Program-made: the position numbers and the translations under genes
Notes under the pieces: model-generated
The model's database searches: none
Seen by the model: only the letters and a program-made list of their open reading frames with translations
What the model was told of the DNA's origin: nothing
Part shown: piece by piece, positions 51,067-59,988 of the stretch
Layout of the letters: the number at the start of each line of letters is the position of its first letter
Position numbering within the stretch: position 1 is the stretch's first letter
DNA from: Pannonibacter anstelovis
Lineage (GTDB): Bacteria; Pseudomonadota; Alphaproteobacteria; Rhizobiales; Stappiaceae
DNA: 64,000 nt
NCBI RefSeq assembly: GCF_036881715.1
Contig: NZ_JBAKBF010000009.1
Location: 62,001-126,000 of the forward strand
Direction: 5' to 3'

Positions 51067-52359
51067 TTACTTGCCCTTCCTGAGCAGATCCATAAGGGCC
51101 GCCACCGGTGAGCGCCGGCCCCGCTTGATTTCGCCCCGGCCCGAGACCGAATGGGCAACTTGAGAAATCAGGTCATTCACCGCATGGCGGGAATCCAGCT
51201 CGCCAATCATCTGGCCATTGTTGGCCGCGGTTCCGAACAGATGCGGATCAAAGGGAATAGCGGCCAGAACCGGCAGATTGAGGGCCTTGGCAAATTCTTC
51301 CGGCTTGATTTCAGGCCGCTTCGGCATGCCGACCCGGTTCAGCACCAGATGTGGCGGCTGGTCGTTGGGGCGCATCTGCCGCAGTGTATCAACAAGGTTC
51401 TTGGCATTGCGCAGGTTTGCAAGGTCAGGCTCGGCCACCATCACGACATCGTCAGAAATCTGCAGCAGATGGCGGACCCAGTTGTTCCATGCATGGGGCA
51501 GATCCAGCACAATGGCAGGCGTGCCCTGCCGCATCACATCCACCAGCGGGTCGAACGAGGTTTCTGAGTAGTCGTAGCCCCGCTCCAGAGAGGCGGGAGC
51601 TGCCAGCAGACTGAGATGATCCGTGCAGCGCGACAGAATACGGTCGAGGAAAGTCTCGTCCAGCCGCTCAGGCGCCGAGACGGCTTCGTAGACGCCCTGA
51701 AGCGGGTCCTGATTGTAGTCAAGGCCAGCCGTTCCGAACGGCAGGTCAAGGTCAGCCAGCACAACCTCGCTGCCGAAGGCGCGAGCCAGGCTCCAGGCCA
51801 CGTTGTGAGACAGGGTCGAGGACCCGCATCCACCTTTGACCCCGAAGAACGCCATGGTCCGGCCCAGCGGTTCGGACTGCGGATCGCTGTAAAGTGCACC
51901 GACCGCACCAATGATCTGCAGGATTGTGACGGGCGCCACAAGATACTCGCTGACCCCACGCTGGATCAGATCGCGATAGAGCGCCACATCGTTGATGCGC
52001 CCGATGACAATCACCTTGGTGCCGGCGTCACAATACTCGGCCAGCCGGTCCAGATCCGCGACAAGGCTCTGCTGATTTGCACCGCACTCGATCACGATCA
52101 GATTGGGCGTCGGGGCCTGCGAGAAATGCTCGATTGCCGCCTGGATACCGCCCATGTGCACCTTCAGGTGCGCCTTGGTCATGCGGCGGTCTTCGCCCGC
52201 CGCTTCGATGATGCGTGCTGTCTCCGCGTCCATGCAGAAGGCCTGCATGGATATGCGCGGCACCGGACGGATATCCGGCACAGGCTTGTGGGATGCCTCG
52301 CTGGCGAATCCGTCTTCCGGTTCCTGCATGGCCCAGTTCTGGCCGCTTGCATTGCTCAT
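51067..52359 (-). CDS. cpaE: Tad localisation ATPase CpaE/TadZ
   Basis: A 430-residue protein with a response-regulator-like N-terminal domain (about 45-150) and a MinD/ParA-type ATPase whose deviant Walker A is FFGVKGGCGSSTLSHNV. CpaE/TadZ places the pilus machine at a pole. The order cpaC-cpaD-cpaE-cpaF is as in Caulobacter and Agrobacterium. Confidence 0.93.
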   Translation of the reverse strand: MSNASGQNWAMQEPEDGFASEASHKPVPDIRPVPRISMQAFCMDAETARIIEAAGEDRRMTKAHLKVHMGGIQAAIEHFSQAPTPNLIVIECGANQQSLVADLDRLAEYCDAGTKVIVIGRINDVALYRDLIQRGVSEYLVAPVTILQIIGAVGALYSDPQSEPLGRTMAFFGVKGGCGSSTLSHNVAWSLARAFGSEVVLADLDLPFGTAGLDYNQDPLQGVYEAVSAPERLDETFLDRILSRCTDHLSLLAAPASLERGYDYSETSFDPLVDVMRQGTPAIVLDLPHAWNNWVRHLLQISDDVVMVAEPDLANLRNAKNLVDTLRQMRPNDQPPHLVLNRVGMPKRPEIKPEEFAKALNLPVLAAIPFDPHLFGTAANNGQMIGELDSRHAVNDLISQVAHSVSGRGEIKRGRRSPVAALMDLLRKGK

Positions 52360-52380
52360 GCCGCCCTCCTTGCCATGCCG

Positions 52381-53097
52381 TCAGTTGTTGCCCACGCCAG
52401 AGACATTGGCACCGGTACCTTCCTTGTATTCCGCTGCCGTCTGCTCGCCCTTGCGGTACTTCTCGAGCACAACCCCGCGCCTGTTCTGATCCGAAGCCCC
52501 AGTCGCGCGCGGTCCCAGGAGGTCCGCCGGATTGGCGACCATGGCGGCAAGATTGGACTGCGTTGCGCAGCCGAAATCATAATAGTCGTTGTTCGGGCCG
52601 ATGGTGCTGGCGATGTTGTCCGGCCATGTGCCGCAAGGCCCTGTCGCGCCCTTCACCCGGGCGTAAGAGAGGCGGACCGGCGTCGAGAGCCGGGCATCCG
52701 CAACACCATAGCTGCGGACCTGCACGTTCCGCTGCGCCACACCGCCCTGCACAAGCGCCGCCCGGATCTGCGGCACCACCGTGCTGGCGGCGATCTCGTT
52801 GGCTGAACCGGACGGCACCAGCACTTCGACCATCGACGCACCCGAGGCACGTGCTTCCGCACCATACTGGGCGATCCGGGCCGTATAATCGCGCCCCAGA
52901 TTGCGGGCCGAGGCAGCGAGCGGAATATCCAGAACTTCCGCCTGCTCGGTGACCATGATCGGGTGCCGGGCACGGTAGTCGTTGGATGCCATGACAGCGG
53001 GCGTGGGCTGGGTCTGACATCCGGCCAGGACAGCTGCCGCGCAAACGAGAATGGCAGTTTTCCCCTTCAAGGAGCGCTTGGCCTGTTCCCTATTCAT
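52381..53097 (-). CDS. cpaD: Tad pilus lipoprotein CpaD
   Basis: A 238-residue CpaD-family protein with a lipobox (AAVLAGCQ) and the family core HPIMVTEQAEVLDIPL. It contributes to the outer-membrane channel with CpaC. The ATG at 53097 overlaps the cpaC stop region by 8 bases; a longer in-frame start upstream is inside cpaC. Confidence 0.9.
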   Translation of the reverse strand: MNREQAKRSLKGKTAILVCAAAVLAGCQTQPTPAVMASNDYRARHPIMVTEQAEVLDIPLAASARNLGRDYTARIAQYGAEARASGASMVEVLVPSGSANEIAASTVVPQIRAALVQGGVAQRNVQVRSYGVADARLSTPVRLSYARVKGATGPCGTWPDNIASTIGPNNDYYDFGCATQSNLAAMVANPADLLGPRATGASDQNRRGVVLEKYRKGEQTAAEYKEGTGANVSGVGNN

Positions 53098-54520
53098 AGA
53101 TGAACCCCACCTGGCCCTGATAGCTGCCCGGAACCGGAGCACCGGCGGTGTTGAACACCCGGTTCAGCTGATTGAAGAAAATGGCCTCGCCATCGGAGGA
53201 AGGCGCAAAGTTGCTATCCGGCCGGGCAAGCGCGCTCTGCGCCACCGGTTTGACAACATATGGCGTGACGAAAACCACCAGCTCAGTCTGCTGACGAAGG
53301 AAGTCGCGGCTCTTGAACAATGCCCCAAGCACGGGGATCTGCATGAGCCCGGGCACTCCGCTCACGGTCTGGCGGTAGCTCTCCTTCAGCAGACCCGCCA
53401 TCACAAGCGTGCCGCCAGAGGGAAGCTCAACCGTCGATTCTGCACGGCGCACCTTGATGGCCGGAATCGTGATGCCACCCGTCATTACCGCACCTTCATC
53501 CGAAAGCTCGCTGACTTCCGTCTTGATGCGCAGGCTGATATTGCCTTCATTCAGAACAACGGGCGTGAAATCCAGGCCCACACCAAATTTTTTGAACTCG
53601 ATGCCAAGCTTGTCGCTGTCATAACTCACGGGAATGGGGAACTCACCGCCGGCAATGAAGCTGGCGTTCTCGCCGGAAATGGCGGTCAAGGTCGGCTCGG
53701 CCAGGGTGCGTATGACACCGTCACGCTGCAAAGCGCGGATCTGCGCGGAAAAACTGTTTCCTCCGGACGCGAAAGTCCCCAGCAGACTGCTCTGCGACGT
53801 GATCCCGGTATTGACAGGGAAGCTGGCTGCATTGGCAATGCCGAGGCCAAAGCTGCCGCTTGACAGCGTGCCGGCCATGGTGACGCCAAGCTGTTTAATG
53901 ACCGAACGGTCGACTTCAGCAACCGTCACCTTGAGCTGAATCTGATCCTTGCCGCCAACGGTGATCATGTTCAGTACGGCGGTGGAACTCTCCTGGCCTC
54001 CGCTGCCTCCGGACTGCGCCAAAAACCGTGCGGCCAGATCAGCCGCCTTCTGCGCGTCGCCAGTGCTCTGGGCCGTGCCTGTCAGCACAACGCTTCCATT
54101 GAGTGAATCTGCGCGGATATCCGTGTTTGGCATCAGCTTGCGGATGATGGCATTCAGATCCGAGGTATCCGGCTCAACCCGAACGCTGAAGCTGGCAATC
54201 TCGCGGCCGGAGGTGCCGAAGAGTACCACGCTCGCCTGACCCGCCTTGTTGCCGACAACGTAGATACGGTTGCGGCTGCGCACGGTCGCATCGGCGATCT
54301 CTGGCTCGGACACCAGCACATCTGCCACATCTTCGGCGATATCTACCACAACAGAACGGCCAAGGCCGACACGCAGGATACGCTCGCCCGCCCTTTCGCC
54401 AGCGGCGATGCTGACCGATTTGGGGAAGCCCTGCGCCGCGGCGGGCGCCGCAGCACCCAGGAGAGCGCCGAAAGCCACTTGCCCTGCCAGCAGCATCACG
54501 GCCAGCCATCTCCAGGTCAT
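53090..54520 (-). CDS. cpaC: Tad pilus outer-membrane secretin CpaC/RcpA
   Basis: A 476-residue secretin. A signal peptide ends near APAAAQG. The N-terminal pilus assembly domain (GRSVVVDIAEDVADVLVS) and BON-like domain precede the secretin core (VRRAESTVELPSGGTLVMAG, then PVLGALFKSRDFLRQQTELV). It forms the outer-membrane channel. The ATG at 54520 follows GGAAGGAAAAGG and starts the signal peptide; the longer frame upstream is not protein-like. Confidence 0.94.
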   Translation of the reverse strand: MTWRWLAVMLLAGQVAFGALLGAAAPAAAQGFPKSVSIAAGERAGERILRVGLGRSVVVDIAEDVADVLVSEPEIADATVRSRNRIYVVGNKAGQASVVLFGTSGREIASFSVRVEPDTSDLNAIIRKLMPNTDIRADSLNGSVVLTGTAQSTGDAQKAADLAARFLAQSGGSGGQESSTAVLNMITVGGKDQIQLKVTVAEVDRSVIKQLGVTMAGTLSSGSFGLGIANAASFPVNTGITSQSSLLGTFASGGNSFSAQIRALQRDGVIRTLAEPTLTAISGENASFIAGGEFPIPVSYDSDKLGIEFKKFGVGLDFTPVVLNEGNISLRIKTEVSELSDEGAVMTGGITIPAIKVRRAESTVELPSGGTLVMAGLLKESYRQTVSGVPGLMQIPVLGALFKSRDFLRQQTELVVFVTPYVVKPVAQSALARPDSNFAPSSDGEAIFFNQLNRVFNTAGAPVPGSYQGQVGFIYE

Positions 54521-54569
54521 GGCCTTTTCCTTCCGGTTTGCTGTTCTGCCGTCAATACGCATCGCGGCC

Positions 54570-55352
54570 TCACTGTCCTGCGCCATTGCTGGAAACGCCG
54601 TAGCGCACGAAGTTGACGCCGCCCGTATCCCTGCGCGGCGCATCGTCCACTGCGCCATCGGCAGAATCCTGCGCACTGCGCAGCGTCAGCGAGATCTTGC
54701 CGAGCTGCTGCGCCTGGGCAATCACCTCAGCCTGCTCCGGAGAGAGTTCCAGCGTGGCCGTGCGCTCAGGCTCCACAATCTTGACATCCCGCTCTCCGGC
54801 GATGATCGAGTCGATCGCCAGAACCCTGACGTTCTGCAGGATCGTCTCGGTGATCGCGCTTGTGACACTGCCTTGAATGGTTCTGCTGAGGATCACGTCA
54901 ACCTTGTTGCCTGGCAGGATGAAGCCGCCAGCCATCGTCTCCGTTTCGACAGAGACAGCAATAGCGCGCATGCCTTTGGGCAGAACGGATGCCATATAGC
55001 CATCGGCGGCTGTGATCAGGCGCTGCTCGCGCAGCGGCTCCCCATTGTAGAGCGGAGCCTTGGCAATCTGCCCTGCCATGGAACTCTCTGCCTCAGGCTG
55101 CTGGTCACGGGTGATGGCACCAGCCGGCAGTACATCTTTCGGCCAGTCTGCCCATTTGAGGTCTTGCGGTTGAATCAGTTCGCCAGGTTTCACGTCGCGC
55201 GTAACGATGAGGACGGGAACCGTTGGCTGGGCAGCAACCTCTGCCTGAACCGGAGCTGGTTGTTGTGGGGCACGCGATGATATCACCATGCGCGCCGCGA
55301 GAAGTCCCGCGCCGATCGCGATGCCGAGCACCAGAAGCCTTGCATGTTTCAT
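54570..55352 (-). CDS. cpaB: Tad pilus assembly protein CpaB/RcpC
   Basis: A 260-residue protein with one N-terminal membrane helix (LLVLGIAIGAGLLAARMV) and an SAF domain (VLIVTRDVKPGELIQPQDLK, then MRAIAVSVETETMAGGFILP). CpaB/RcpC helps assemble the channel and has a peptidoglycan-binding-like domain. It begins the cpaB-cpaF run, with GTTAAC repeats upstream. Confidence 0.93.
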   Translation of the reverse strand: MKHARLLVLGIAIGAGLLAARMVISSRAPQQPAPVQAEVAAQPTVPVLIVTRDVKPGELIQPQDLKWADWPKDVLPAGAITRDQQPEAESSMAGQIAKAPLYNGEPLREQRLITAADGYMASVLPKGMRAIAVSVETETMAGGFILPGNKVDVILSRTIQGSVTSAITETILQNVRVLAIDSIIAGERDVKIVEPERTATLELSPEQAEVIAQAQQLGKISLTLRSAQDSADGAVDDAPRRDTGGVNFVRYGVSSNGAGQ

Positions 55353-55427
55353 CGCAACTCATCCACCAACACAAACCAGCCCTTTGCAGGCTTGCCGTCA
55401 GTGTGGCAGGCAATTCGTCAAAACATA

Positions 55428-55467
55428 GTTAACCAAGGGTGAGGAGAATTGGTTAACTCAAGTTAAC
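55428..55467. promoter_or_regulatory. Triple GTTAAC cluster before cpaB
   Basis: Three GTTAAC sites (55428-55433, 55452-55457, 55462-55467) occur within 40 bases of the 180-base gap before cpaB. GTTAACCAA and TTGGTTAAC form a 9-bp dyad with a 12-base spacer, and the inner pair gives TTAA-N6-TTAA. This resembles CtrA sites (TTAA-N7-TTAA) with one base less. CtrA control of pilus genes is known in Caulobacter. Confidence 0.5.
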
Positions 55468-55532
55468 TGATCTTGAGCACTTCCGGCACTCTTCTAAAGA
55501 CATGAATGCAGATAAAACAGAAAACAGCTAAG

Positions 55533-56042
55533 TCACTGACCGATCAATGCGAACCAATGACTGAAAGGATAAACGTGAAGCGCGGCCGCTGCGATGGCAA
55601 TTCCGTAGGGAATGCCAGACTTCTGGTCAAGCAGGCGGGCAGACCAGTCATGCCGTCCAAACATTTCAGGCACGAATGGCATCTGGCGCAACTGTAACAG
55701 CCCAAGCGTCAGCACCATGCCGTAGACAGCGGTCAGAAGCACGAATTCGGTCAAGGGCTGGCCAAGTCCGAACCAGAGCGCAGCAGCGGCGGCAAACTTG
55801 GCATCACCGCCACCCATCCACCCCAGAGCGAACATCATAAAACAAGCGGACAGAACAAGAGCGCCTGCCGCGAGATGCAGACCAAACATGGAGACAGGCA
55901 TGCCCGTCGCGGCCGCCAGGATGCAGAAGGCACCGGCGAGCAGGAGAGACACCCTGTTGGGGATCTTCATGGTCAGCAGATCAGACGAGGCAGCAAAAGC
56001 GGCCAGAACCGGAAAAACGACGAGAAGGGCTGCTTCAATCAT
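55533..56042 (-). CDS. cpaA: Prepilin peptidase CpaA/TadV
   Basis: A 169-residue aspartyl membrane protease. Its two active-site aspartates are in ASSDLLTMKIPN and the GxGD motif GWMGGGDAKFAAA. It has about five to six helices. It lacks the methyltransferase domain of the larger PilD type, as is usual for Tad. It cleaves Flp and the TadE/F pseudopilins. The ATG at 56042 (MIEAALLVVFPVLAAF) is the family start. Confidence 0.92.
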   Translation of the reverse strand: MIEAALLVVFPVLAAFAASSDLLTMKIPNRVSLLLAGAFCILAAATGMPVSMFGLHLAAGALVLSACFMMFALGWMGGGDAKFAAAAALWFGLGQPLTEFVLLTAVYGMVLTLGLLQLRQMPFVPEMFGRHDWSARLLDQKSGIPYGIAIAAAALHVYPFSHWFALIGQ

Positions 56043-56128
56043 CCTGTTCCACCGGGGTATAGTATTGATACCAAGACACTGATACGCCAGCACACCCGTG
56101 TGACATAAGAGCTCAAGCCTTCGATTGC

Positions 56129-56164
56129 CGCATGCCCCGCTCCGTCCAGAAAACGGGGCATGCG
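56129..56164 (-). terminator. Hairpin between flp and cpaA (attenuator-like)
   Basis: CGCATGCCCCG, a 14-base loop and CGGGGCATGCG form a perfect 11-bp stem just after the flp stop. On the minus strand no T-run follows, so it may stabilise the abundant flp mRNA or only partly stop transcription before cpaA. Confidence 0.55.
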
Positions 56165-56179
56165 AGCAATTGTTGCGGA

Positions 56180-56368
56180 TCAGCCGCCGCCGCCGCCCAG
56201 CGCTGCCTGAAGAGCCGTGTTGACATTGGTGAACACTGCGGTCAACGAACCGCCCGTCGCCTGCAGAACGCCCACGATCACGACCGAGATCAGACCTGCG
56301 ATCAGGCCATATTCAATGGCGGTTGCGCCGGATTCATCCTTGGCGAAACGCGCGAAAAGCTTCTTCAT
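56180..56368 (-). CDS. flp: Flp-family type IVb pilin
   Basis: A 62-residue pilin: a basic leader MKKLFARFAKDESG, then the cleavage site before ATAIEYGLIAGLISVVI with Glu at +5 and Tyr at +6, as in Flp pilins. The tail ends in a glycine run. It is the major subunit of the Tad pilus and the first gene of the minus-strand locus. Confidence 0.97.
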   Translation of the reverse strand: MKKLFARFAKDESGATAIEYGLIAGLISVVIVGVLQATGGSLTAVFTNVNTALQAALGGGGG

Positions 56369-56701
56369 CTGGTTTGCTCCATTGTCACATGATTGACAGC
56401 TCCGCTCGTCGGCCTTGTTTCCGGCCGATCGAACTTGAGCTGACGCTACGACCTCCGCGTTTCCATCTAGTTAAAATTATCCGCATTTATCAGAAGCTGC
56501 CTCGATGTTACTTTATTGGTTAATGAAAAACTGTCCTTATAGGTAAAATTTTCCTATAATTTTTCAAATAATCAAAAGTATCGATACATGGTAAGCGGAC
56601 CTTGCAGATTAGAAACTGGAGCTTCGCATTAGGGTTTCATTCACCAAAAAACGCCATGATTGAAAATATTCATGAGCTTCGCCGCCCTGATGGAGTGAGA
56701 C
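56369..56701. other. AT-rich divergent control region of flp and the plus-strand tad genes
   Basis: A 333-base gap between flp and the secretin-N-domain gene. It is strongly AT-rich from about 56460 to 56600 and should hold the flp promoter and that of the divergent gene. TTAA motifs occur at 56471 and 56520, but not in the spacing of a full CtrA site. It includes the dyad listed separately. Confidence 0.6.
56537..56559. promoter_or_regulatory. Operator-like dyad upstream of flp
   Basis: TTATAGG-N9-CCTATAA is a perfect 7-bp inverted repeat with an AT-only spacer, about 170 bases before flp and 143 before the divergent gene. The regulator that might bind it is unknown. Confidence 0.45.
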
Positions 56702-57187
56702 ATGCCGCGCATCCCACATTCGCTCATACCGCTGGCTGGACTGGCCGTTCTGCTGCCGGTGGCGCTGGCTGCCGCCGAGGGTGTCTCCGTTCCGGTGGAT
56801 CAGTCGAAGGTCTTCCGGATCGAGCAGCCTGCGAGCACCGTGATCGTAGGCAACCCTGTCTTTGCAGGTGTGACAATGCATGACCGTTATACTGTTGTTG
56901 TCACAGGGAAGTCAGCGGGCACCACGAATCTGATCATCCTGGATGCCAACTCCGAGCCGATTATCGATGAGCCGCTCATCGTTACATCGGGATCGCAAAA
57001 CACCGTCACGGTAATGCGCAAAGACACGCGCTACAGCTACAGCTGCGCACCGAATTGTGACGCGATACCCGTGACTGGTGATGGCAAGGATGCGTTCTCG
57101 ACAACCGCCGAGCAGATTACTCAGCGCGACCAGATGGCACTGCAAGCTGCGGGCAAGGCAAGCGCAGGTCAGCCGATACAGCGCTAG
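56702..57187 (+). CDS. Stand-alone pilus-assembly N-domain protein (secretin N-terminal type)
   Basis: A 161-residue exported protein. A signal peptide (LAGLAVLLPVALAAAEG) precedes a domain like the N terminus of CpaC (SVPVDQSKVFRIEQPASTV, then GKSAGTTNLIILDANSEP). It has two cysteines in SCAPNCD that may pair, and a disordered tail. It lacks the secretin core. It lies upstream of tadE/F-like genes and probably belongs to the pilus machine. The exact role is unknown. Confidence 0.85.
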   Translation: MPRIPHSLIPLAGLAVLLPVALAAAEGVSVPVDQSKVFRIEQPASTVIVGNPVFAGVTMHDRYTVVVTGKSAGTTNLIILDANSEPIIDEPLIVTSGSQNTVTVMRKDTRYSYSCAPNCDAIPVTGDGKDAFSTTAEQITQRDQMALQAAGKASAGQPIQR

Positions 57188-57307
57188 AGCAGGCTCAGCA
57201 AAAGCGTCAAGCGGTTTTGCATCGGGAATTGCGTGAAGACAAATAGATAGAGCACTTCCGGTAGCTCCGCTTTCATTGAACGTGCTCTGGACAGGGGAAT
57301 ACAGAAG

Positions 57308-57856
57308 GTGCAGCAGGACAGCAGGCACAAACAACGGCGAGGCGTGTTCCGTGCCTTCCGGCGTGACCGTTCCGGGGCGACGGCGATCGAGTTTGCGATT
57401 GTCGCCATGCCGTTCCTGGCCGTTATCTTTGCCATTATCGAGTTCGGCCTTGCCTTCTTCATCAACCGGATTCTGGATAATTCGGTGGCGGATGCGACGC
57501 GGCTGATAAAGACCGGTCAGGCGCAGAAACAAGGCCTTAATGAAGCTCAGTTCAAGACGGCCGTCTGCCAGCAGCTCACAACTGCCCTTTGCAACGAAAG
57601 CCGGCTTGAAGTCGATGTGCGGGTCTTCAACAGTTTCTCGCAGATTGCCTTGCCGGATCTTGTTGATGCAGACGGAAACACGACGAACCGGTCCAGCTAT
57701 GCCACCGGCAAAGGCGGGCAGATTGTCGTCGCCCGCGTGATTTACCGGTGGCCGATGTTCACTTCACTGCTGCAGACGAATGCCGGAGACACCGGAAACA
57801 TGGAACGTCTGCTGATTTCTACTGCCGTTTTCCGCAATGAGCCTTTCCCATGGTGA
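57308..57856 (+). CDS. tadE: TadE-like pseudopilin
   Basis: A 182-residue protein with an N-terminal leader and a pilin-like helix: RDRSGATAIEFAIVAMPFLA continuing into VIFAIIEFGLAFF. The Gly-Ala-Thr-Ala-Ile-Glu-Phe site fits CpaA cleavage. Two cysteines follow (AVCQQLTTALCNE). It starts at a GTG at 57308 and its end overlaps the next gene by 7 bases. It is a minor component of the Tad system. Confidence 0.9.
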   Translation: MQQDSRHKQRRGVFRAFRRDRSGATAIEFAIVAMPFLAVIFAIIEFGLAFFINRILDNSVADATRLIKTGQAQKQGLNEAQFKTAVCQQLTTALCNESRLEVDVRVFNSFSQIALPDLVDADGNTTNRSSYATGKGGQIVVARVIYRWPMFTSLLQTNAGDTGNMERLLISTAVFRNEPFPW

Positions 57857-58455
57857 GCCTTCGCATCCTGCTTGCAGCCCTGCACAAGGCCTTGGCGGCG
57901 CGCGGATCTTCAGCCCGCCGCCTGATACGCGACTGCCGGGGTGTGGCTGCCGTCGAATTTGCACTCATCCTGCCGCTCCTTCTCGTTTTGATGATCGGCA
58001 TGGCAGAGACCACGACAGCGCTCAGCTATAAGCGGAAGATATCTCAGGTAGCCTTTTCGATGGCTGACCTGGTGTCGCAATCATCCAGCCTATCCTCTGC
58101 CGAGATGGACGACATCATGGTGGCAGCCCGAGCCATCATGGAGCCTTTTCCCGCAGATGACCTCACAGTGGTGATTGCAAGCGTGAGCTTTGACTCAAAA
58201 GGCAAGGCAACCGTGGACTGGAGTGTGAACCAGGCCGGCGGCACCCCCTGGAGCAAGGGCTCGGCCCCGCCGCTGAACTTCCCTGAGGGAACAGCGCAAG
58301 CGGGAACCAGCATCGTCATTGGCCGCGCCAGCAGCACTTACGTCCCCCTTTTCGCCAGCATGGCGCAGAGCCTCTTCCCGCGTGCTGCATCGATTTTCAT
58401 GGAAGACACTTATTTCCTGTTGCCGCGGCTGAGCAACCAGGTGACATTTAATTAG
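57850..58455 (+). CDS. tadF: TadF/TadE-like pseudopilin
   Basis: A 201-residue protein with the TadE-type leader and helix (DCRGVAAVEFALILPLLLVL, then MIGMAETTTALSYKRKI). It overlaps tadE by 7 bases. A large TadG with a von Willebrand domain, common in other Tad loci, is not found in this window. Confidence 0.88.
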   Translation: MVSLRILLAALHKALAARGSSARRLIRDCRGVAAVEFALILPLLLVLMIGMAETTTALSYKRKISQVAFSMADLVSQSSSLSSAEMDDIMVAARAIMEPFPADDLTVVIASVSFDSKGKATVDWSVNQAGGTPWSKGSAPPLNFPEGTAQAGTSIVIGRASSTYVPLFASMAQSLFPRAASIFMEDTYFLLPRLSNQVTFN

Positions 58456-58575
58456 GGTGCCAAAATTTTCGTCAGGGACCTTTGAGCTGCGTCATGGGCA
58501 GCTGTCATCATCGCTGCGAAAAGCCGTGCGATGCTGTGTCAAACGGCAGGCACAGGCAAGACCGAGGCAGAACGC

Positions 58576-59988
58576 ATGGCAAGCAACCGCACCTACGACC
58601 AGATCACCATTGGCGAAACGGCAACCGTTTCAAGAACCTGCACTGCGAACGACCTTTATATCTTCGCCCATGCCTCCGGCAACACCAACCCGCTGCATCT
58701 GCCGAAAGCGGAAGGAAGCGTGCGCGACGGTGAGCCTCCCTTTGCGCCCTCCATGTGGATCGGCGCCCTTGTCTCCGCCGTTCTTGGCAACATCCTCCCC
58801 GGCCCCGGCACAATCTACCGCAGCCAGACATTTTCCTTCCATGGCCGCGTCCTTCTGGGCGACACGCTGAATGTCAGCGTGCAGGTGCTGGCCAAGGAAG
58901 CTGACCGGATCGTGCGGCTCGCGACACGAGTAACCCGTGCCGATGGTACGGCCGTGGCGGACGGCATCGCCATCGTCACTGCACCCGACGAGCAGATCAC
59001 CTTCGACACGGCGGACCTGCCGTCGCTGCTGCTGGAGCGTCACCGCCATTTCGACCGCTTCATCAGCGCCGCCCGGCGTTTGCCGCCGCTGGTGACGGCT
59101 GTGATTGCCCCTGAAGACGCAAACTCGCTGGGCGGGGCGCTTCTTGCCGCGAACGAAGGCCTGATCCGGCCTATCCTGATCGGGGACCGGGCGAAGATCG
59201 AAAAGACCGCCCAGTCGCTGGGAGCTTCCCTGGATGCTTTCGAGATAGAGCATGTGCCCGATGAAGCCGATGCCGCCGCACGCGGCGTTGCCATGGTGCA
59301 TGAGGGCCGCGTCTCGGCGGTCATGAAGGGACATCTTCACACCGACCTCCTGCTGAAGCATGTGGTGAAGCGCGACGGCGGCCTGCGGACACGGCGGCGT
59401 ATCAGCCATGTCTTCGTCATGGATGTGCCCGGCCATCCCACGCCGGTGCTCATTTCCGATGCTGCGATCAACATCGCTCCGGATCTCGAGACCAAGGTCG
59501 ACATTATCCAGAATGCCATCAATGTCGGCCTCGCCATCGGCCTCGACGAGCCCAAGGTAGGCGTACTCTCGGCCATCGAGACGGTGAACCCGGCCATTGC
59601 TTCCAGTCTGGATGCGGCGGTCCTGTCCAAGATGGCTGAGCGCGGCCAGATCACCGGCGGCCTCGTGGACGGGCCGCTGGCCATGGACAATGCCATCGAC
59701 CTGCAGGCCGCCCGCACCAAGGGCATCAATTCGCTGGTGGCAGGCCGGGCAGAGGTGCTGATCGTGCCGAACCTCGAGGCCGGCAACATGCTCGCCAAGG
59801 AACTGACCTTCCTCGCCCATGCCGAGACAGCCGGTCTCGTTGCCGGTGCGAAGGTGCCGGTGATCCTGACCAGCCGCGCCGATGATGACCGGGCACGCCT
59901 TGCCTCCTGCGCGCTGGCACTGCTGTATCAGCACTGGCTGACCACGGGAGCCTCAGCGGTCAGCGGCGAAATGGATCCCGCCGAATGA
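58576..59988 (+). CDS. MaoC-like domain fused to phosphate acetyl/butyryltransferase
   Basis: A 470-residue fusion. The N-terminal MaoC hotdog domain (about 1-150) has IFAHASGNTNPLHLPKAEG. The C-terminal PTA/PTB domain (about 165-460) has ISHVFVMDVPG and ITGGLVDGPLAMDNAI. The hotdog motif is usually S-x-D-x-N-P-x-H; here the aspartate is Asn, so hydratase activity is doubtful. The PTA part should convert acyl-CoA and phosphate to acyl phosphate and CoA. It overlaps ackA by 4 bases, so it feeds acetate kinase. Fusions of this kind are known in alphaproteobacteria. Confidence 0.88.
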   Translation: MASNRTYDQITIGETATVSRTCTANDLYIFAHASGNTNPLHLPKAEGSVRDGEPPFAPSMWIGALVSAVLGNILPGPGTIYRSQTFSFHGRVLLGDTLNVSVQVLAKEADRIVRLATRVTRADGTAVADGIAIVTAPDEQITFDTADLPSLLLERHRHFDRFISAARRLPPLVTAVIAPEDANSLGGALLAANEGLIRPILIGDRAKIEKTAQSLGASLDAFEIEHVPDEADAAARGVAMVHEGRVSAVMKGHLHTDLLLKHVVKRDGGLRTRRRISHVFVMDVPGHPTPVLISDAAINIAPDLETKVDIIQNAINVGLAIGLDEPKVGVLSAIETVNPAIASSLDAAVLSKMAERGQITGGLVDGPLAMDNAIDLQAARTKGINSLVAGRAEVLIVPNLEAGNMLAKELTFLAHAETAGLVAGAKVPVILTSRADDDRARLASCALALLYQHWLTTGASAVSGEMDPAE

